Positions 22,363-34,600 are shown, counted from the stretch's first letter. The stretch is 64,000 bases of DNA from Strigamia acuminata (GCA_949358305.1 OX442322.1:9050001-9114000), one strand, 5' to 3'. A program made the numbers and translations. The notes: generated from the letters alone by a model not told the origin.

Positions 22363-25300
22363 TCATTTAGTTTGATTACTTCTGGTCTTTGAGGATAATA
22401 TTTGGGAGACCTCTTTCACCTTTTCGTATTCCACTCTGGGTGGCATGATTCTTTGACGGATCAAATTTGGTATCCACGGAGGTATTCTTCGGTTGACAAT
22501 CATACAACTAAGTCGAATAATTCCGTTGATGATTTTCCTTTTCGTCTCTAGGGACTTCATGGGCTTTGAGAAACATACTCGACAGGTTGGTTTGTATTTG
22601 TCGATCCCTCCTATCATCTTGACTCTGGTTTCGTGCGAAATTCGTCTTGAAAATTCAGCTTTATCTCCGCAAAAATAACATTTTGCTTGTAGTTTCACAA
22701 CAGACTCGGCTAGTGGAACTAACTTGGATATCTGATCAAATGGCTTCCTCTTGAAGTCGACGTCTAATGCGGCGACTATTACCTTTTTCTTTTGCTCAGC
22801 CATTTCATTTGAAAAAGTAAAAATGTCGGGAAAAAACTGTCCTTCGTCAATTCCGATTGCCTTCACTAATTTCGTTTTTTCCACAGCATTGATTAGGCTA
22901 CTGGTCGCGATTGCTTCTCGTCGATGACCGTCGTGGGTCACGACTTCGGTTTTACTGTAACGATCGTCATTGGAGTGTTTAATTAGCAGGGACGACGTCT
23001 TCTCTTCCTTTTCTAAAAGCTTCAATAACTTGGTCGTTTTCCCCGCATACATTGGACCAATGATGAGATGAATTCCCTTTTGATTGGTTGACAAATCAAT
23101 TTTCTTTTTCCAGAAATTCAGAATCACGTTTCCACTCCATCTCACGATTGCACACAATTTGGGTAAACTGGGCACTTGGTTTGTAAGTAATTCGACGTTC
23201 TTTCTCCCTGACTCTAACTGATTTCGCCCTCGTAATTCCGGCTTCATGTCCGAGCTTGGAGTTCTGTTGACCAATCCTCCATCCTTAAACGACTTTTTCG
23301 TTTTTTGGAGGGTGGTGTCCAGTTCCTCTTTCTCCAGACCACTGGAGAGGCTCGCGGCAAAACAAGAAGGTGTGACGTCTGTCTGTTTATTCACACCGGG
23401 TTCGCCATTCATGTTGGGCAGTGATTTCGGAATTAATTGGACTATTTTGTTTTCGTCATTTTCAGGTTGATTTGAGATCACTTCTTCTTTGGACTCGACC
23501 GCCATGCAAGAAATGTTGCACGCTGCCATGTTTTCTTCAAGCGGGTTGTTTGGTTTCAGTCGACCGTTTAGAATCCACCCAAAAATTGTCTCCATTAATC
23601 CCAACTCGTCGTTGATTTTTCGGCTTCCACCTTGACAAATCTTCCACCATGCGTTGCTTCCTAATAAGACGTCAATGTCTTCCGATTCTGACGGATGTAT
23701 CTCAGCCATCTCAAGTCCGAGTGATTGGACTTGCTTTATGGCTTCTGCTCCAATTATCCCTTTGACTTTCGGGAGTGTGTCGGTTTCTAATGCAAGGATT
23801 GATGTCTTTTTTGTTCCGTGTCTTGATTGTAGTTCGAATCTAAAGACATCATGTGTCGTCGGAACTGGCTTTTTGTTGAGCAGACACTGTGTCATCGTGT
23901 GTAGTGTCTCGATCTTTTGCATCCGGAATTTATTTACTAGTCTCTTCCTGACGTAGGAGCGATGGCTTCCTGGATCTAGTAATCCGCGGACGGGGTACAT
24001 GTCTCCATTTTTCTTCACAAAAAGAGCAGTGAAGACCATCAGTTGAATCTCCACCGACTCGGTAAGCGATACATTAGTAGACACGTTTTCTTCTTTTGGT
24101 GTAATCGCTTTTTCTTTGTTGTTTTTGTTGCAGATCGATGTGTGATGTCTTCCACCACACAAGCGACAACAAAACTTCACGGTACATTCTTTGGCTGTGT
24201 GGTTATATCTCAAGCAGTTGAAACAAAGTCGTTTCTTCTTCACTATTTCGATCCTCGCTGGTACATCGAGATCCGCATCACAATTTGCGTGTGCGTGATC
24301 ACCATCACAATAAGCGCAGGCGGGTTTGCGGTTTGGATTTGACTTGGAATTCATACTCAATTTTCCATTCTCGGAAGTCACGAATGAGGACATGGTTCCA
24401 GTTGGTCTTTCTCTTGTTTCCTTTGAAGTTTTCTCAAATTTTTCTGACTTCTTCAGATGAGCGCGCTTAAGGAGAACGCTTTCTTCCGACAATTCAGCCA
24501 GTTGTATCTCGGTTGCTACGAAGTCCAGAAAAACGTTAACATCATCAACTTTTCCTTGATGCTTTCGGTAAAAACGTTGGGAGATCTCCGGTGGAAATTT
24601 TCTAAGTAGTTCTGGAATAAGGTACGTTCCAGTAGTGTCAACTGACACAGACAGTTGCGCCATGGTCCGGACAGCAGATGCCAATGACGTGAATAGAGCT
24701 TTAAGTGGCTCGATTGGGTAGAGATCGAAAACGGGTTTCGACTCCCTAATCATCTTTGAAATCGCATTTCTCTGCGTGTTTTCAGATCCGAATAGACTCT
24801 TCAATGTATTTTTCGCTAATGGGTAGGCGTCATCAGTTATTGGGTACGACTTGATTGCGGATTCTGCAGCCCCAGTGCAGCATGACCTCAGATATATAAG
24901 CTTTTCCACGTTCGAAAGCTCCGTGTTCTGATCAACTGCTGATTCGAATAAATTCGCAAAACCTCTATATTCAGTTGCATCGCCACTAAATTTGGCAATG
25001 TCGGTTTTCGGCAATCTCGTGTTTCTCCTAGATGAAGCGGACGTCTGGTTTAAACTGGAATTCTGTCCCGGATGGGAACCAAATTGCCCTGCCATTTTTC
25101 CAGACACTTTTGCTCTTTGCTTCAATAAATTTACTCTGGTTCTAATGTCTTCAATTCGTTGAAGCCCCGCTAAATAGTCCTCTCTTTTTGACTCGTCTTT
25201 AAGAGCTTTCAATTCGTCGGCGAGATCACTCAATTGCTGGTCAACCGTTATTTGCATGGCTTCCAGCTCTCCTCCGTCTAGAATGTTGACTGAAGATCCC

Positions 25301-25380
25301 AGCAGATCCTCGGCTCCTTGAGCCTTTGCTTTCCAAATGACCTCCTTTTCCTCGAGATCAGCAGCGGATAATGTAGCCAT
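22363..25380 (-). CDS. Gag-protease-thymidine kinase polyprotein (B-), 1005 aa
   Basis: The N-terminal half is BEL/Pao Gag and protease: DUF1759 (about 122-290), three CCHC knuckles (355-417), DUF1758 retropepsin (about 443-607, DPGS at 469-472). After a linker of roughly 155 residues comes a complete TK1-type thymidine kinase (about 769-942): P-loop GPMYAGKTT (775-783), IDEGQFF (844-850) with the catalytic Glu, the RKPF region (878-881), PLAESVVKL (889-897), and zinc ligands C901, C904, C933, C936. A basic tail of about 60 residues follows. TK1 phosphorylates thymidine to dTMP. The upstream GTG AGG ATT codons are open, but I chose the first ATG. There is no RT or integrase. No KEN motif occurs in the tail. 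The fusion is clear; enzyme activity is inferred. Confidence 0.95.
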   Translation of the reverse strand: MATLSAADLEEKEVIWKAKAQGAEDLLGSSVNILDGGELEAMQITVDQQLSDLADELKALKDESKREDYLAGLQRIEDIRTRVNLLKQRAKVSGKMAGQFGSHPGQNSSLNQTSASSRRNTRLPKTDIAKFSGDATEYRGFANLFESAVDQNTELSNVEKLIYLRSCCTGAAESAIKSYPITDDAYPLAKNTLKSLFGSENTQRNAISKMIRESKPVFDLYPIEPLKALFTSLASAVRTMAQLSVSVDTTGTYLIPELLRKFPPEISQRFYRKHQGKVDDVNVFLDFVATEIQLAELSEESVLLKRAHLKKSEKFEKTSKETRERPTGTMSSFVTSENGKLSMNSKSNPNRKPACAYCDGDHAHANCDADLDVPARIEIVKKKRLCFNCLRYNHTAKECTVKFCCRLCGGRHHTSICNKNNKEKAITPKEENVSTNVSLTESVEIQLMVFTALFVKKNGDMYPVRGLLDPGSHRSYVRKRLVNKFRMQKIETLHTMTQCLLNKKPVPTTHDVFRFELQSRHGTKKTSILALETDTLPKVKGIIGAEAIKQVQSLGLEMAEIHPSESEDIDVLLGSNAWWKICQGGSRKINDELGLMETIFGWILNGRLKPNNPLEENMAACNISCMAVESKEEVISNQPENDENKIVQLIPKSLPNMNGEPGVNKQTDVTPSCFAASLSSGLEKEELDTTLQKTKKSFKDGGLVNRTPSSDMKPELRGRNQLESGRKNVELLTNQVPSLPKLCAIVRWSGNVILNFWKKKIDLSTNQKGIHLIIGPMYAGKTTKLLKLLEKEEKTSSLLIKHSNDDRYSKTEVVTHDGHRREAIATSSLINAVEKTKLVKAIGIDEGQFFPDIFTFSNEMAEQKKKVIVAALDVDFKRKPFDQISKLVPLAESVVKLQAKCYFCGDKAEFSRRISHETRVKMIGGIDKYKPTCRVCFSKPMKSLETKRKIINGIIRLSCMIVNRRIPPWIPNLIRQRIMPPRVEYEKVKEVSQILSSKTRSNQTK

Positions 25381-25895
25381 AATCCTCACCGAGAAATGAA
25401 GAATTCAAGGATCAGTTCAGGATTCAAACTCAACTTAACTGACTAAATTGGTTAACAAGAAATTGTCTAATTCTTTTACACTCTAGGATTTACTGAACAC
25501 ACAAAAACGGGATGGATATCCACAAGCTGTTAACAGGATTGAAACACACGGGATGTTAACAGGATTGGCAAATTAACCCCCAAAATTCAATAATTAAAGG
25601 TAATTGACAATTCTCTTATTTTCACAATTGAGTTTCTGACTAGATACTCGTTTTAAATTGGGATACCAACACTAAAGCTTAGTATTATTCACTAATTCAC
25701 TGGATATTCTCTAAATTCCACAAACTGGAATCGAGAATTTATTCAAACTGTTAAGACTTAAACTTCTTCTCCCCCCAACTACACCAGTTTCTAATCAAAA
25801 ACTCTTTTTGAAATAATTACAGCAGCAAATTCGGATATTATTCTATTTAAATAATAATTCTTAATAATTATTTCTTCAAATCTTCTTGTAGGATG

Positions 25896-25910
25896 TACAT
25901 TGCGTTGTGT
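25896..25910 (-). promoter_or_regulatory. Conserved leader block, B-
   Basis: Minus strand ACACAACGCAATGTA, identical to B+ at 56270-56284 and shared with F, C, D and E. About 288 bases from the primer site. Confidence 0.55.
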
Positions 25911-26186
25911 TTGGAATTGATTGTCGTGCAGGATCGCTCGTACTCTCGAAGCCTTGCTTGATCCAAGTTGAAAAACATCTTGACCATCTTGACAATTTGA
26001 GAATCCAACTTGAAAAACCCACTTTTTTGCCTGTGAAAGGCGGACGAGAGCATACACTTCACTGTAGTGGCACAGCTTCAATGGCACTTTACACATAAAA
26101 GCTTTGCACAGCTTGAAAACAAAACCCACTGATGAATTTTGCAGCACACATGAAGGTCCACTGAGATAACTGGAAGAAATCCTTGG

Positions 26187-26198
26187 TTCACGGTACCA
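26187..26198 (-). other. Primer-binding site of B-
   Basis: Minus strand TGGTACCGTGAA, 3 bases after the LTR end. B+ has TGGTGCCGTGAA at the same place, so the two copies differ by G to A at the fifth base; F has the same A. Confidence 0.65.
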
Positions 26199-26201
26199 AA
26201 T

Positions 26202-27559
26202 TGTTTCTGGCAAGGTCGCAGGCGACAACCAGGCCAGAAGGAGGGGCGGCAATACTTGACTGCTGCTTGGCTAAAATTGATACACAGAAGTTGGCCAAAG
26301 ACTTGAAGAAATGCAAACACTGGAATTGAACTTGCTGCTTCACATGTTGATCTGCCACTGGTGAGTTCAAGGAGGAGGAAGGAGGATTTTTCTACTCACT
26401 GCACATTGCTTTCTGGTTGTATAGAGAAATGAGACTTGGAGAGAAATAAAAAGCAACCATTTTATTCTCTAAATTCTTAACAACACTACTACAATTGAAT
26501 CACGAGGATTTTACAAAGAAGTCACACTTTAACAATAATAAGAAACAACAAGTGTAACTATCTCCACATTGTATAAGGACACTTGCACTTAAAGTTACAG
26601 AGGTCTCTAAGTGCTTGTAAAGAGAAATAAGTACTGCTGGCACAACAAAACTACCGTAGAAGTTAATAGTTGAAAACACATAAGCCTAACAGCAAGTATT
26701 TGACATTAAATGCAAAAGTATACATTAACAACAGTCTCTAAACACAATGCTCATTGAGAACTAAATTATTCACTCTAAAACACACTGAACAACTCATAAA
26801 ATAGAGAAAAGAATAAGTAAAGACATTTTAGACCAATGAGCTGGCAACTTTACAGTAAGTGCAGAAGTTAAGTTATAAATCAACACAGATAAATCTTAAA
26901 CTTAACACTTTTACATTGCATAATAATTAAGTGATTAATTATTAATCAGAACCCACAAAAACTCTTTGGGATTAAACATTTTCTCCTCTCTTTACAGATA
27001 CAAGTAGACCACTCCCACAGTAATGGCCGACAATGTAAACAGAGATCACTTGCAGGAAGATAAAAAGGCTTGAAATTAGCTCACCAGACAGGCTACACAC
27101 AATCTAAGTTAACATAACGCTTAATTGGTTAGTAATATACAGAAAACAAACAGAAATTGATTGAAACAGCTTAAAACTGATAATAACATACATTTCTCAT
27201 TCTAGTACCCTTTTGCTGTCTGAGAGCATCATTACACCTTGTCACTACATTGACAGTAGTGGACTGGAAACAGGAAAACACTTGGAAACATCAAAACATG
27301 CATAACACAGGTAAACAAGATAGAAAATAAATTCTAAGTGGATAAATAACTAATGTAAAAACTCTTTTCTTCCCAGATTTATCCGGTCAGATCAACCAGT
27401 ACTGAGAAATTCACTCAAACTAACTCAAAGAAGACTTATATTCAGATAAGTGTCTAATTAAATTCCCAATCTAAGATAAATATTAAAAACCCTTTTTAAT
27501 AATTCCAGATGACTAATTTTTAAGACGTTTAGCAGCTTTCCTTTATGTTGCTAGCAACA
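26202..27559 (-). repeat. 5' LTR of B-
   Basis: 1358 bp, paired with 20970-22327. Several positions set both B- LTRs apart from both B+ LTRs, so the two elements are independent insertions and not a recent segmental copy. Confidence 0.95.
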
Positions 27560-27563
27560 GTTC

Positions 27564-30065
27564 AGTCCGTCAGGCTTAAGCGAATAAGAGGTTTTTTAAG
27601 CGGATGATAGTTAAGTCCGTCAGGCTTAAGCGAATTAGAGGTTCTTAAGCGATTGATAGTTTAGTCTATCAGGCTTAAGCAAGCACTTTTGTGCAAGCAT
27701 TAGGGTTAGTGAAAGGTTAGGAGCCCAGAAGCAGAGTTCTTTCACTTTCTCGGTTGTTCTAGGACAGGGTACACTCGCCCTTAGTGACAAGGTGCGAGTC
27801 CAACAACCTTGATGTGAGAAAGGGCCAGGGATTCTATATTCTTTTCTCTTTTAGGCAGAGCCACGCGTTTTTTTTGGTTTAGTTTCGTATACTTACTCAA
27901 GGTGCATGGGGTAAAGTTCTTGAGGGTCCTCGTCAGTCGGGGCATGGTTTCGGTCTCGCGGGGGATGGAACGGAACTGTTTTTTGGGCGTGTTGGTTCTC
28001 TGGTGGACACTCGTGTTATTGGACCCAATACACGAGGAGCTAATCGGTTTTAGAGGGTGAACTTCATCACCATACTTTAATTCCTGTTGCTCACGTTCTC
28101 CTGAGCTTCTGAGCACTGTTCAACTTTCGGTCTTGTCCATTGCTCGTCCGAGATGGGCAGTAAACTTTGCCTTGGTACTTAGATTGTGCAAGGAAGTCTT
28201 CTCCTCCTTTGGATCCGGGTTTCTTTTTGCCTATGCATGAGATTGAGTCAGTTAATTCGTCAGATGCGTCAAGCATTGGGAGATGTGCGATCAAAGTTGA
28301 GTGGATCGCAACTTGTTTTCACGCCCCCTCCTACCCAAAGTTTTGAGCAGAGAAGCACAAGTGTTTTTGGCTGAACACAGGTGCACAAGTTTTTTTGGGG
28401 TTCATGAGAGAAAAGGGCAGAGGTTAGAAATGAAGAGTAAGTCGTGATTTCGAGTCCCCTTGGGCTAGCTTCCAATAGGAGAACTTAGAGGCGACGATAT
28501 AGTAGAAATTAGTAATTAGCCTTTTTTGTTAGTGTTTGATTTCGGAGCTTTTTGCGACGAGTCTGACGGTCACACGACCATGGGGTTGAGGTTAGTGGCG
28601 TATCAGATACTCGCGGAAGTCTTCTGAGATAAAAGCTTAGTTAGTCAAAGGTTAGTTAATTCATAGTTTATACCTTTAAAAGGTGGGTTTCTCTCACAAA
28701 GAAATTCACAGATGTTGTTTTTTTTCGACCTTTTCTGGCTCCGGCATTAGTGGTTTAAACGCCGTGGCAGCATTCTTCTTCTGTCGGGAAGAAAATGGGT
28801 TATGATAGGAAGGAAGGTTTAGCTGTGATGTTAGCCAGAGAGAAGGTCGAATGAGGAGAAAGCATTGAGGATAATTCGCGGTGTCAGGGGATACCCCTAG
28901 TTTTTCGTTAAAAAAAGGAATTATGTGTTGTGCGCTCTTAGATTCAAATTTTTGGCTTGTCTTGTGTTAGTTTAGCAGAGCCCTGCTTGTAGTGGAAAAA
29001 AATTGAGAAAAGATTTTGTACTACTAGTCGGGTGGGGCACGATTGAAGTTACTTGTCTTGAATTTAAGTGGCCGCTTCTCGTTGTGAGAGTTCTAGAGAG
29101 GTTTGAATGAAGATTTCACTAAGGGAGGGGTTTCGTTTTCTGCAATGTCAACAGGTAACTGTTTTTTAAAAAGTGAGCACAGTTTTCTTGATTTTTCAGG
29201 TGTAGTTAGACTGGGGGTGTGTTCTTTGACATTGCGTATTATTGGTTCCAATTGTTATTTTGGTTCATTACACAGTTTAGTTTAGTTCTTTCTAGTGGAA
29301 GATATTTAGTTTAAAGGAAATTGGGCACGAGTTTATCTTTGCAGTGAGTTGCCGCCTGAGTGGACGGTCGCTGGCTTGGCTGGTTGTTTATCATCAAGTC
29401 GTGAGTTGATCGCCTGTTTAGGTTGGTCGCTTGGCGTCCCAACGATGAATTGGTTGTTTTTTGCTTAGTTAGATAGGAATCTGCTTTAGCTTTCTGCGGC
29501 ATTTTCGTTTCAGTTTGATGTCAACTTTGGCAGGCTTCCTGAATGGATCAATGGCTGAGCTCAGGTGCTTGCGTAAGTCGGTGTCTTTAGGGGCGAATTT
29601 TGTCTGAGGATTCAAACTACCTCTTAAAGGAAGTGTATGAGAAGTCGGTTTGTTAGTTTAGCTTTAAGGTTATTTGTGGTTTAGTGGTGTCTTGTCGTTG
29701 ACTGACCCCATTGGTTGGGGGTCTCAGTTTCCCAAAGTTGACTGCAGGTCAATCTCTATGGGAGAGACAAGCTCTTTTTTTTGTGATTGTTAGTCGTTTC
29801 TTTGTATTACGAGTTGCAGGTTAGAGTCCGGTTATTTTGCAGTATGTCTAGGATCTTCTCGTTTCAGGGGACCCGCTCCTGTTCATGTTAATGTATTGTT
29901 AACAGAAGAGTCAATATATTTTCGATTTGGGAAAAGGGGTTCTATGATTCGTTGTGGATTCTTGCCAAGGGATATAGGCATGGTGAAAGTCAGTATGCTC
30001 GGTCTTTTCTTCATGAATGCGGTTCCTTCAGGGCGGCTGCTCTCTTCTTTTTTGGCCGGCAGCGA
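27564..30065 (+). other. Element F internal region, part 3
   Basis: From the B- target duplication to the 3' LTR. G/T-rich sense strand, no supported gene; the longest plus-strand frame (29896-30186, 96 aa) runs into the LTR. The first 120 bases finish the CTTAAGC repeats. The last 30 bases are pyrimidine-rich, then GGCCGGCAGCGA, directly before the LTR, where a purine tract would be expected. Confidence 0.75.
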
Positions 30066-31644
30066 TGTTGCGAGCAAGAACGCAACAAAAAGGATCTGGA
30101 GATTTCACGTTGTTCATCTTCTGAAAGAAAGAAAAGGCTTTTTAATTTTGTTGTCAAGTTTAGATAGATTTTTAACACATATCTGACATGCCCAGTTGGT
30201 TTGCCGCTTTGTTGTCACGATCCTGGTAGTTCAAGAGGGTTGTCACTTCGCCTGCCACACCTGGAATGTTTGAAAGTTGTGTTTTTAGTCTTTTGTAATT
30301 AATTTATGTGTCTTTTTCACGTTTCTGAGTTATTTCTAGTATTTGTAAGTTCTCTCCTGTTTCCAGTTCACTTGCGAAGGAGATAGGCGTGCATCGGCAA
30401 GATGGCCGCCATAGCGCAAGTGAACTGGGAGATGGGAAGAACCTGAAATAAGCACAATTGTAGTTTTTGGTGCTTATTTTGCTTGTGATTTAATTTATAC
30501 TAACTTGTATTGGTGTTTAAGGTAGTCCACAGGTGTCTTGGGTCGCTGGATGGGCGTTGGACATCGTTTGTGAGCGTTTGCGAGCGTCGGGCGTGAGCGT
30601 ACGCCTTGCGACGCCTCTCGTGGTCGTGTGGGTCCTGCAAATGAGTTGAATTGGTCGGGTTTCAATGCCCAAGCACTGGGAAAGCTGTACTGACCGTTCT
30701 AAGACGAAGATCCATCGTTGAGAAGGCCTGTGAGTCGCTCGCGACCTTGTTTGGCTCCATTCACGTCATTTTAGCAGTTGCATGGTCGCCATCTTGGATT
30801 TGGTGCTGCACTGTTGCCCTGTTATTATTTCTTTTGGGGTTTTGAGGAGACCTGGACATAGGGAATATTTACTAGTTATTGTTTGTATAAATTACCAATA
30901 TTAAGGGTTGTTAATCTAAGCTTTTACCTTTGTTATTGTATGGTTGTTACGGGTTAAGGTTTGTGACACTTTGCGCCCTCTTTTGGTGGCAATTGGGGTT
31001 TGGGCTCAGCATTGTGTTTTGAGTGCAGTTAATGTTAGTTTTAGCCTTTGAATTATCTGTTAAGTTTAAGTGAAGTGCTGTTTGCACAGGTCATACTGTT
31101 TTCAAGGTGTTAGGTTAAGTTTTGCCTTTATTTATGTTAAGTTTGACATCTGTTGTCTATATACGGAAACCTTGTTGGCACTATTGTTATTATTCAAATC
31201 TGTATTGTTTGGTCACTGACATTTATTGTAATCAGGTGACCAGTTGTTAAGAGTAGGTTGCTAAAGAAGCAACTCAGTTGTTATCAGTTGTTAAGTATTA
31301 AATCCAGTTGATATTTTTCCTCCTTCTTTGGATAATTTATTCCTGGGTTTCTTTTACTTCAATAAACATGATGGCTTGTGAGTAGAGAGCTTTGCCTGCT
31401 CTCCTCCTCCCTGGGAGCCCGGAATTTCTACCCAGCAGCTAAAGAGGTTTTGCCAATCACTTCATCTAAATGCAGTTAGGCCTAGTTTCATGCAGTCAGG
31501 CCTAATCCTTCTTCAAGTTAGGCTTGGGCTCAGAGAAAGGATTTCAGCTTGTTTCATCAACCACTATACAGTCTCGGGCGGTTTCCAGAGTTTGGTGACC
31601 AATTCGCCAGTCCTCCCCTGTGAGATCCAAGGTTGTTTGCTACA
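30066..31644 (+). repeat. 3' LTR of element F
   Basis: 1579 bp, starting with the hairpin arms GTTGCG/CGCAAC and ending TTTGCTACA. Contains YY1-like sites (AAGATGGCCGCCAT at 30399-30412, CGCCATCTTGG near 30788-30798), an AATAAA at 31361-31366 and TGAGTAGAGA at 31379-31388. Frames inside it are not conserved elsewhere. Confidence 0.92.
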
Positions 31645-34600
31645 CCTTAGTAGAAGGCTCCAATGTAAGGTTTAGCAACATCCAAGCAATGATTTGGGAG
31701 AATAGACTTTTGATCTCATCACAGTTGACTTAGCACAAACACCACAAGACCAATGTCTCTGAATGTTCAGAAATAGTGTTTAAACCTTAGTAGAAGGCTC
31801 CAATGTAAGTTTTAGAAACATCCAAGCAATGATTTGGGAGAATAGACTTTTGATCTCATCACAGTTGACTTAGCACAAACACCACAAGTCCAATGTCTCT
31901 GAATGTTCAGAAATAGTGTTTAAACCTTAGTAGAAGCCTTCAATGTAAGTTTTAGCAACATCCAAGCAATAAATTTTTAAAAAAAAATTTTGAGCTTATT
32001 TCACATTGCAGTTGACTTAGCACAAAGACCACAAGATCAATGTCTCTGAATGTTCAGAAATAGTGTTTAAACCTTAGTAGAAGGCTCCAATGTAAGTTTT
32101 AGAAACATCCAAGCAATGATTTGGGAGAATAGACTTTTGATCTCATCACAGTTGACTTAGCACAAACACCACAAGACCAATGTCTCTGAATGTTCAGAAA
32201 TAGTGTTTAAACCTTAGTAGAAGGCTCCAATGTAAGTTTTAGCAACATCCAAGCAATGATTTGGGAGAATAGACTTTTGATCTCATCACAGTTGACTTAG
32301 CACAAACACCAGAAGACCAATGTCTCTGAATGTTCAGAAATAGTGTTTAAACCTTAGTAGAAGGCTCCAATGTAAGTTTTAGAAACATCCAAGCAATGAT
32401 TTGGGAGAATAGACTTTTGATCTCATCACAGTTGACTTAGCACAAACACCACAAGACCAATGTCTCTGAATGTTCAGAAATAGTGTTTAAACCTTAGTAG
32501 AAGGCTCCAATGTAAGTTTTAGCAACATCCAAGCAATGATTTGGGAGAATAGACTTTTGATCTCATCACAGTTGACTTAGCACAAACACCACAAGACCAA
32601 TGTCTCTGAATGTTCAGAAATAGTGTTTAAACCTTAGTAGAAGGCTCCAATGTAAGTTTTAGAAACATCCAAGCAATGATTTGGGAGAATAGACTTTTGA
32701 TCTCATCACAGTTGACTTAGCACAAACACCACAAGACCAATGTCTCTGAATGTTCAGAAATAGTGTTTAAACCTTAGTAGAAGGCTCCAATGTAAGTTTT
32801 AGCAACATCCAAGCAATGATTTGGGAGAATAGACTTTTGATCTCATCACAGTTGACTTAGCACAAACACCACAAGACCAATGTCTCTGAATGTTCAGAAA
32901 TAGTGTTTAAACCTTAGTAGAAGGCTCCAATGTAAGTTTTAGAAACATCCAAGCAATGATTTGAGAGAATAGACTTTTGATCTCATCACAGTTGACTTAG
33001 CACAAACACCACAAGTCCAATGTCTCTGAATGTTCAGAAATAGTGTTTAAACCTTAGTAGAAGCCTTCAATGTAAGTTTTAGCAACATCCAAGCAATAAA
33101 TTTAAAAAAAAAAATTTTGAGCTTATTTCACATTGCAGTTGACTTAGCACAAAGACCACAAGATCAATGTCTCTGAATGTTCAGAAATAGTGTTTAAACC
33201 TTAGTAGAAGGCTCCAATGTAAGTTTTAGCAACATCCAAGCAATGATTTGGGAGAATAGACTTTTGATCTCATCACAGTTGACTTAGCACAAACACCACA
33301 AGACCAATGTCTCTGAATGTTCAGAAATAGTGTTTAAACCTTAGTAGAAGGCTCCAATGTAAGTTTTAGAAACATCCAAGCAATGATTTGAGAGAATAGA
33401 CTTTTGATCTCATCACAGTTGACTTAGCACAAACACCACAAGTCCAATGTCTCTGAATGTTCAGAAATAGTGTTTAAACCTTAGTAGAAGCCTTCAATGT
33501 AAGTTTTAGCAACATCCAAGCAATAAATTTAAAAAAAAAAATTTTGAGCTTATTTCACATTGCAGTTGACTTAGCACAAAGACCACAAGATCAATGTCTC
33601 TGAATGTTCAGAAATAGTGTTTAAACCTTAGTAGAAGGCTCCAATGTAAGTTTTAGCAACATCCAAGCAATGATTTGGGAGAATAGACTTTTGATCTCAT
33701 CACAGTTGACTTAGCACAAACACCACAAGACCAATGTCTCTGAATGTTCAGAAATAGTGTTTAAACCTTAGTAGAAGGCTCCAATGTAAGTTTTAGCAAC
33801 ATCCAAGCAATGATTTGAGAGAATAGACTTTTGATCTCATCACAGTTGACTTAGCACAAACACCACAAGACCAATGTCTCTGAATGTTCAGAAATAGTGT
33901 TTAAACCTTAGTAGAAGGCTCCAATGTAAGTTTTAGCAACATCCAAGCAATGATTTGGGAGAATAGACTTTTGATCTCATCACAGTTGACTTAGCACAAA
34001 CACCAGAAGACCAATGTCTCTGAATGTTCAGAAATAGTGTTTAAACCTTAGTAGAAGGCTCCAATGTAAGTTTTAGAAACATCCAAGCAATGATTTGGGA
34101 GAATAGACTTTTGATCTCATCACAGTTGACTTAGCACAAACACCACAAGTCCAATGTCTCTGAATGTTCAGAAATAGTGTTTAAACCTTAGTAGAAGCCT
34201 TCAATGTAAGTTTTAGCAACATCCAAGCAATGATTTGCGAGAATAGACTTTTGATCTCATCACAGTTGACTTAGCACAAACACCACAAGACCAATGTCTC
34301 TGAATGTTCAGAAATAGTGTTTAAACCTTAGTAGAAGGCTCCAATGTAAGTTTTAGCAACATCCAAGCAATGATTTGGGAGAATAGACTTTTGATCTCAT
34401 CACAGTTGACTTAGCACAAACACCAGAAGACCAATGTCTCTGAATGTTCAGAAATAGTGTTTAAACCTTAGTAGAAGGCTCCAATGTAAGTTTTAGAAAC
34501 ATCCAAGCAATGATTTGGGAGAATAGACTTTTGATCTCATCACAGTTGACTTAGCACAAACACCACAAGTCCAATGTCTCTGAATGTTCAGAAATAGTGT

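Larger units (their letters stand above)
25381..26201 (-). other. 5' leader of B-
   Basis: About 820 bases between LTR and ATG. Contains the primer site (26187-26198), the conserved ACACAACGCAATGTA block (25896-25910) with a 10-codon upstream frame, and AT-rich sequence. The frame at 25791-26252 runs through the primer site and has no recognisable domain. Confidence 0.7.
20970..27559 (-). mobile_element. Element B-: LTR element with gag-protease-thymidine kinase
   Basis: 6590 bp with two 1358-bp LTRs and target duplication GTTC (20966-20969 and 27560-27563). The only gene is a 1005-aa Gag-PR-TK polyprotein; after its stop only 35 bases remain before the 3' LTR, so there is no room for RT, RNase H or integrase. 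Inserted into element F in the opposite direction. A second copy, B+, lies at 54620-61208. Confidence 0.95.
20903..27679 (+). repeat. CTTAAGC inverted-repeat units in element F, split by B-
   Basis: Four units each pair CTTAAGC (or a close variant) with a downstream GCTTAAG across about 22 bases: 20903-20938, 20951 to 27580 (interrupted by B-), 27594-27630 and 27644-27679. B- landed inside the loop of the second unit. The spacer carries GGATGATAGTT and a GTCAGTCAG-like stretch. Function unknown. Confidence 0.5.
1..31644 (+). mobile_element. Element F: large LTR element without recognisable genes, 5' end outside window
   Basis: The first 89 bases match 31556-31644 exactly, so they are the end of a 5' LTR whose partner is the 3' LTR at 30066-31644. 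Between them lie internal DNA (90-1027, 18942-20969, 27564-30065) and two later insertions, A- and B-. Without those, and with a full 5' LTR, F would be about 8.6 kb. A primer site follows the 5' LTR, so F reads left to right. No frame in the internal parts encodes a recognisable Gag or Pol, which fits a LARD-type non-autonomous element. The right end abuts the satellite. The left target duplication is out of view. The F label is mine. Confidence 0.85.
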
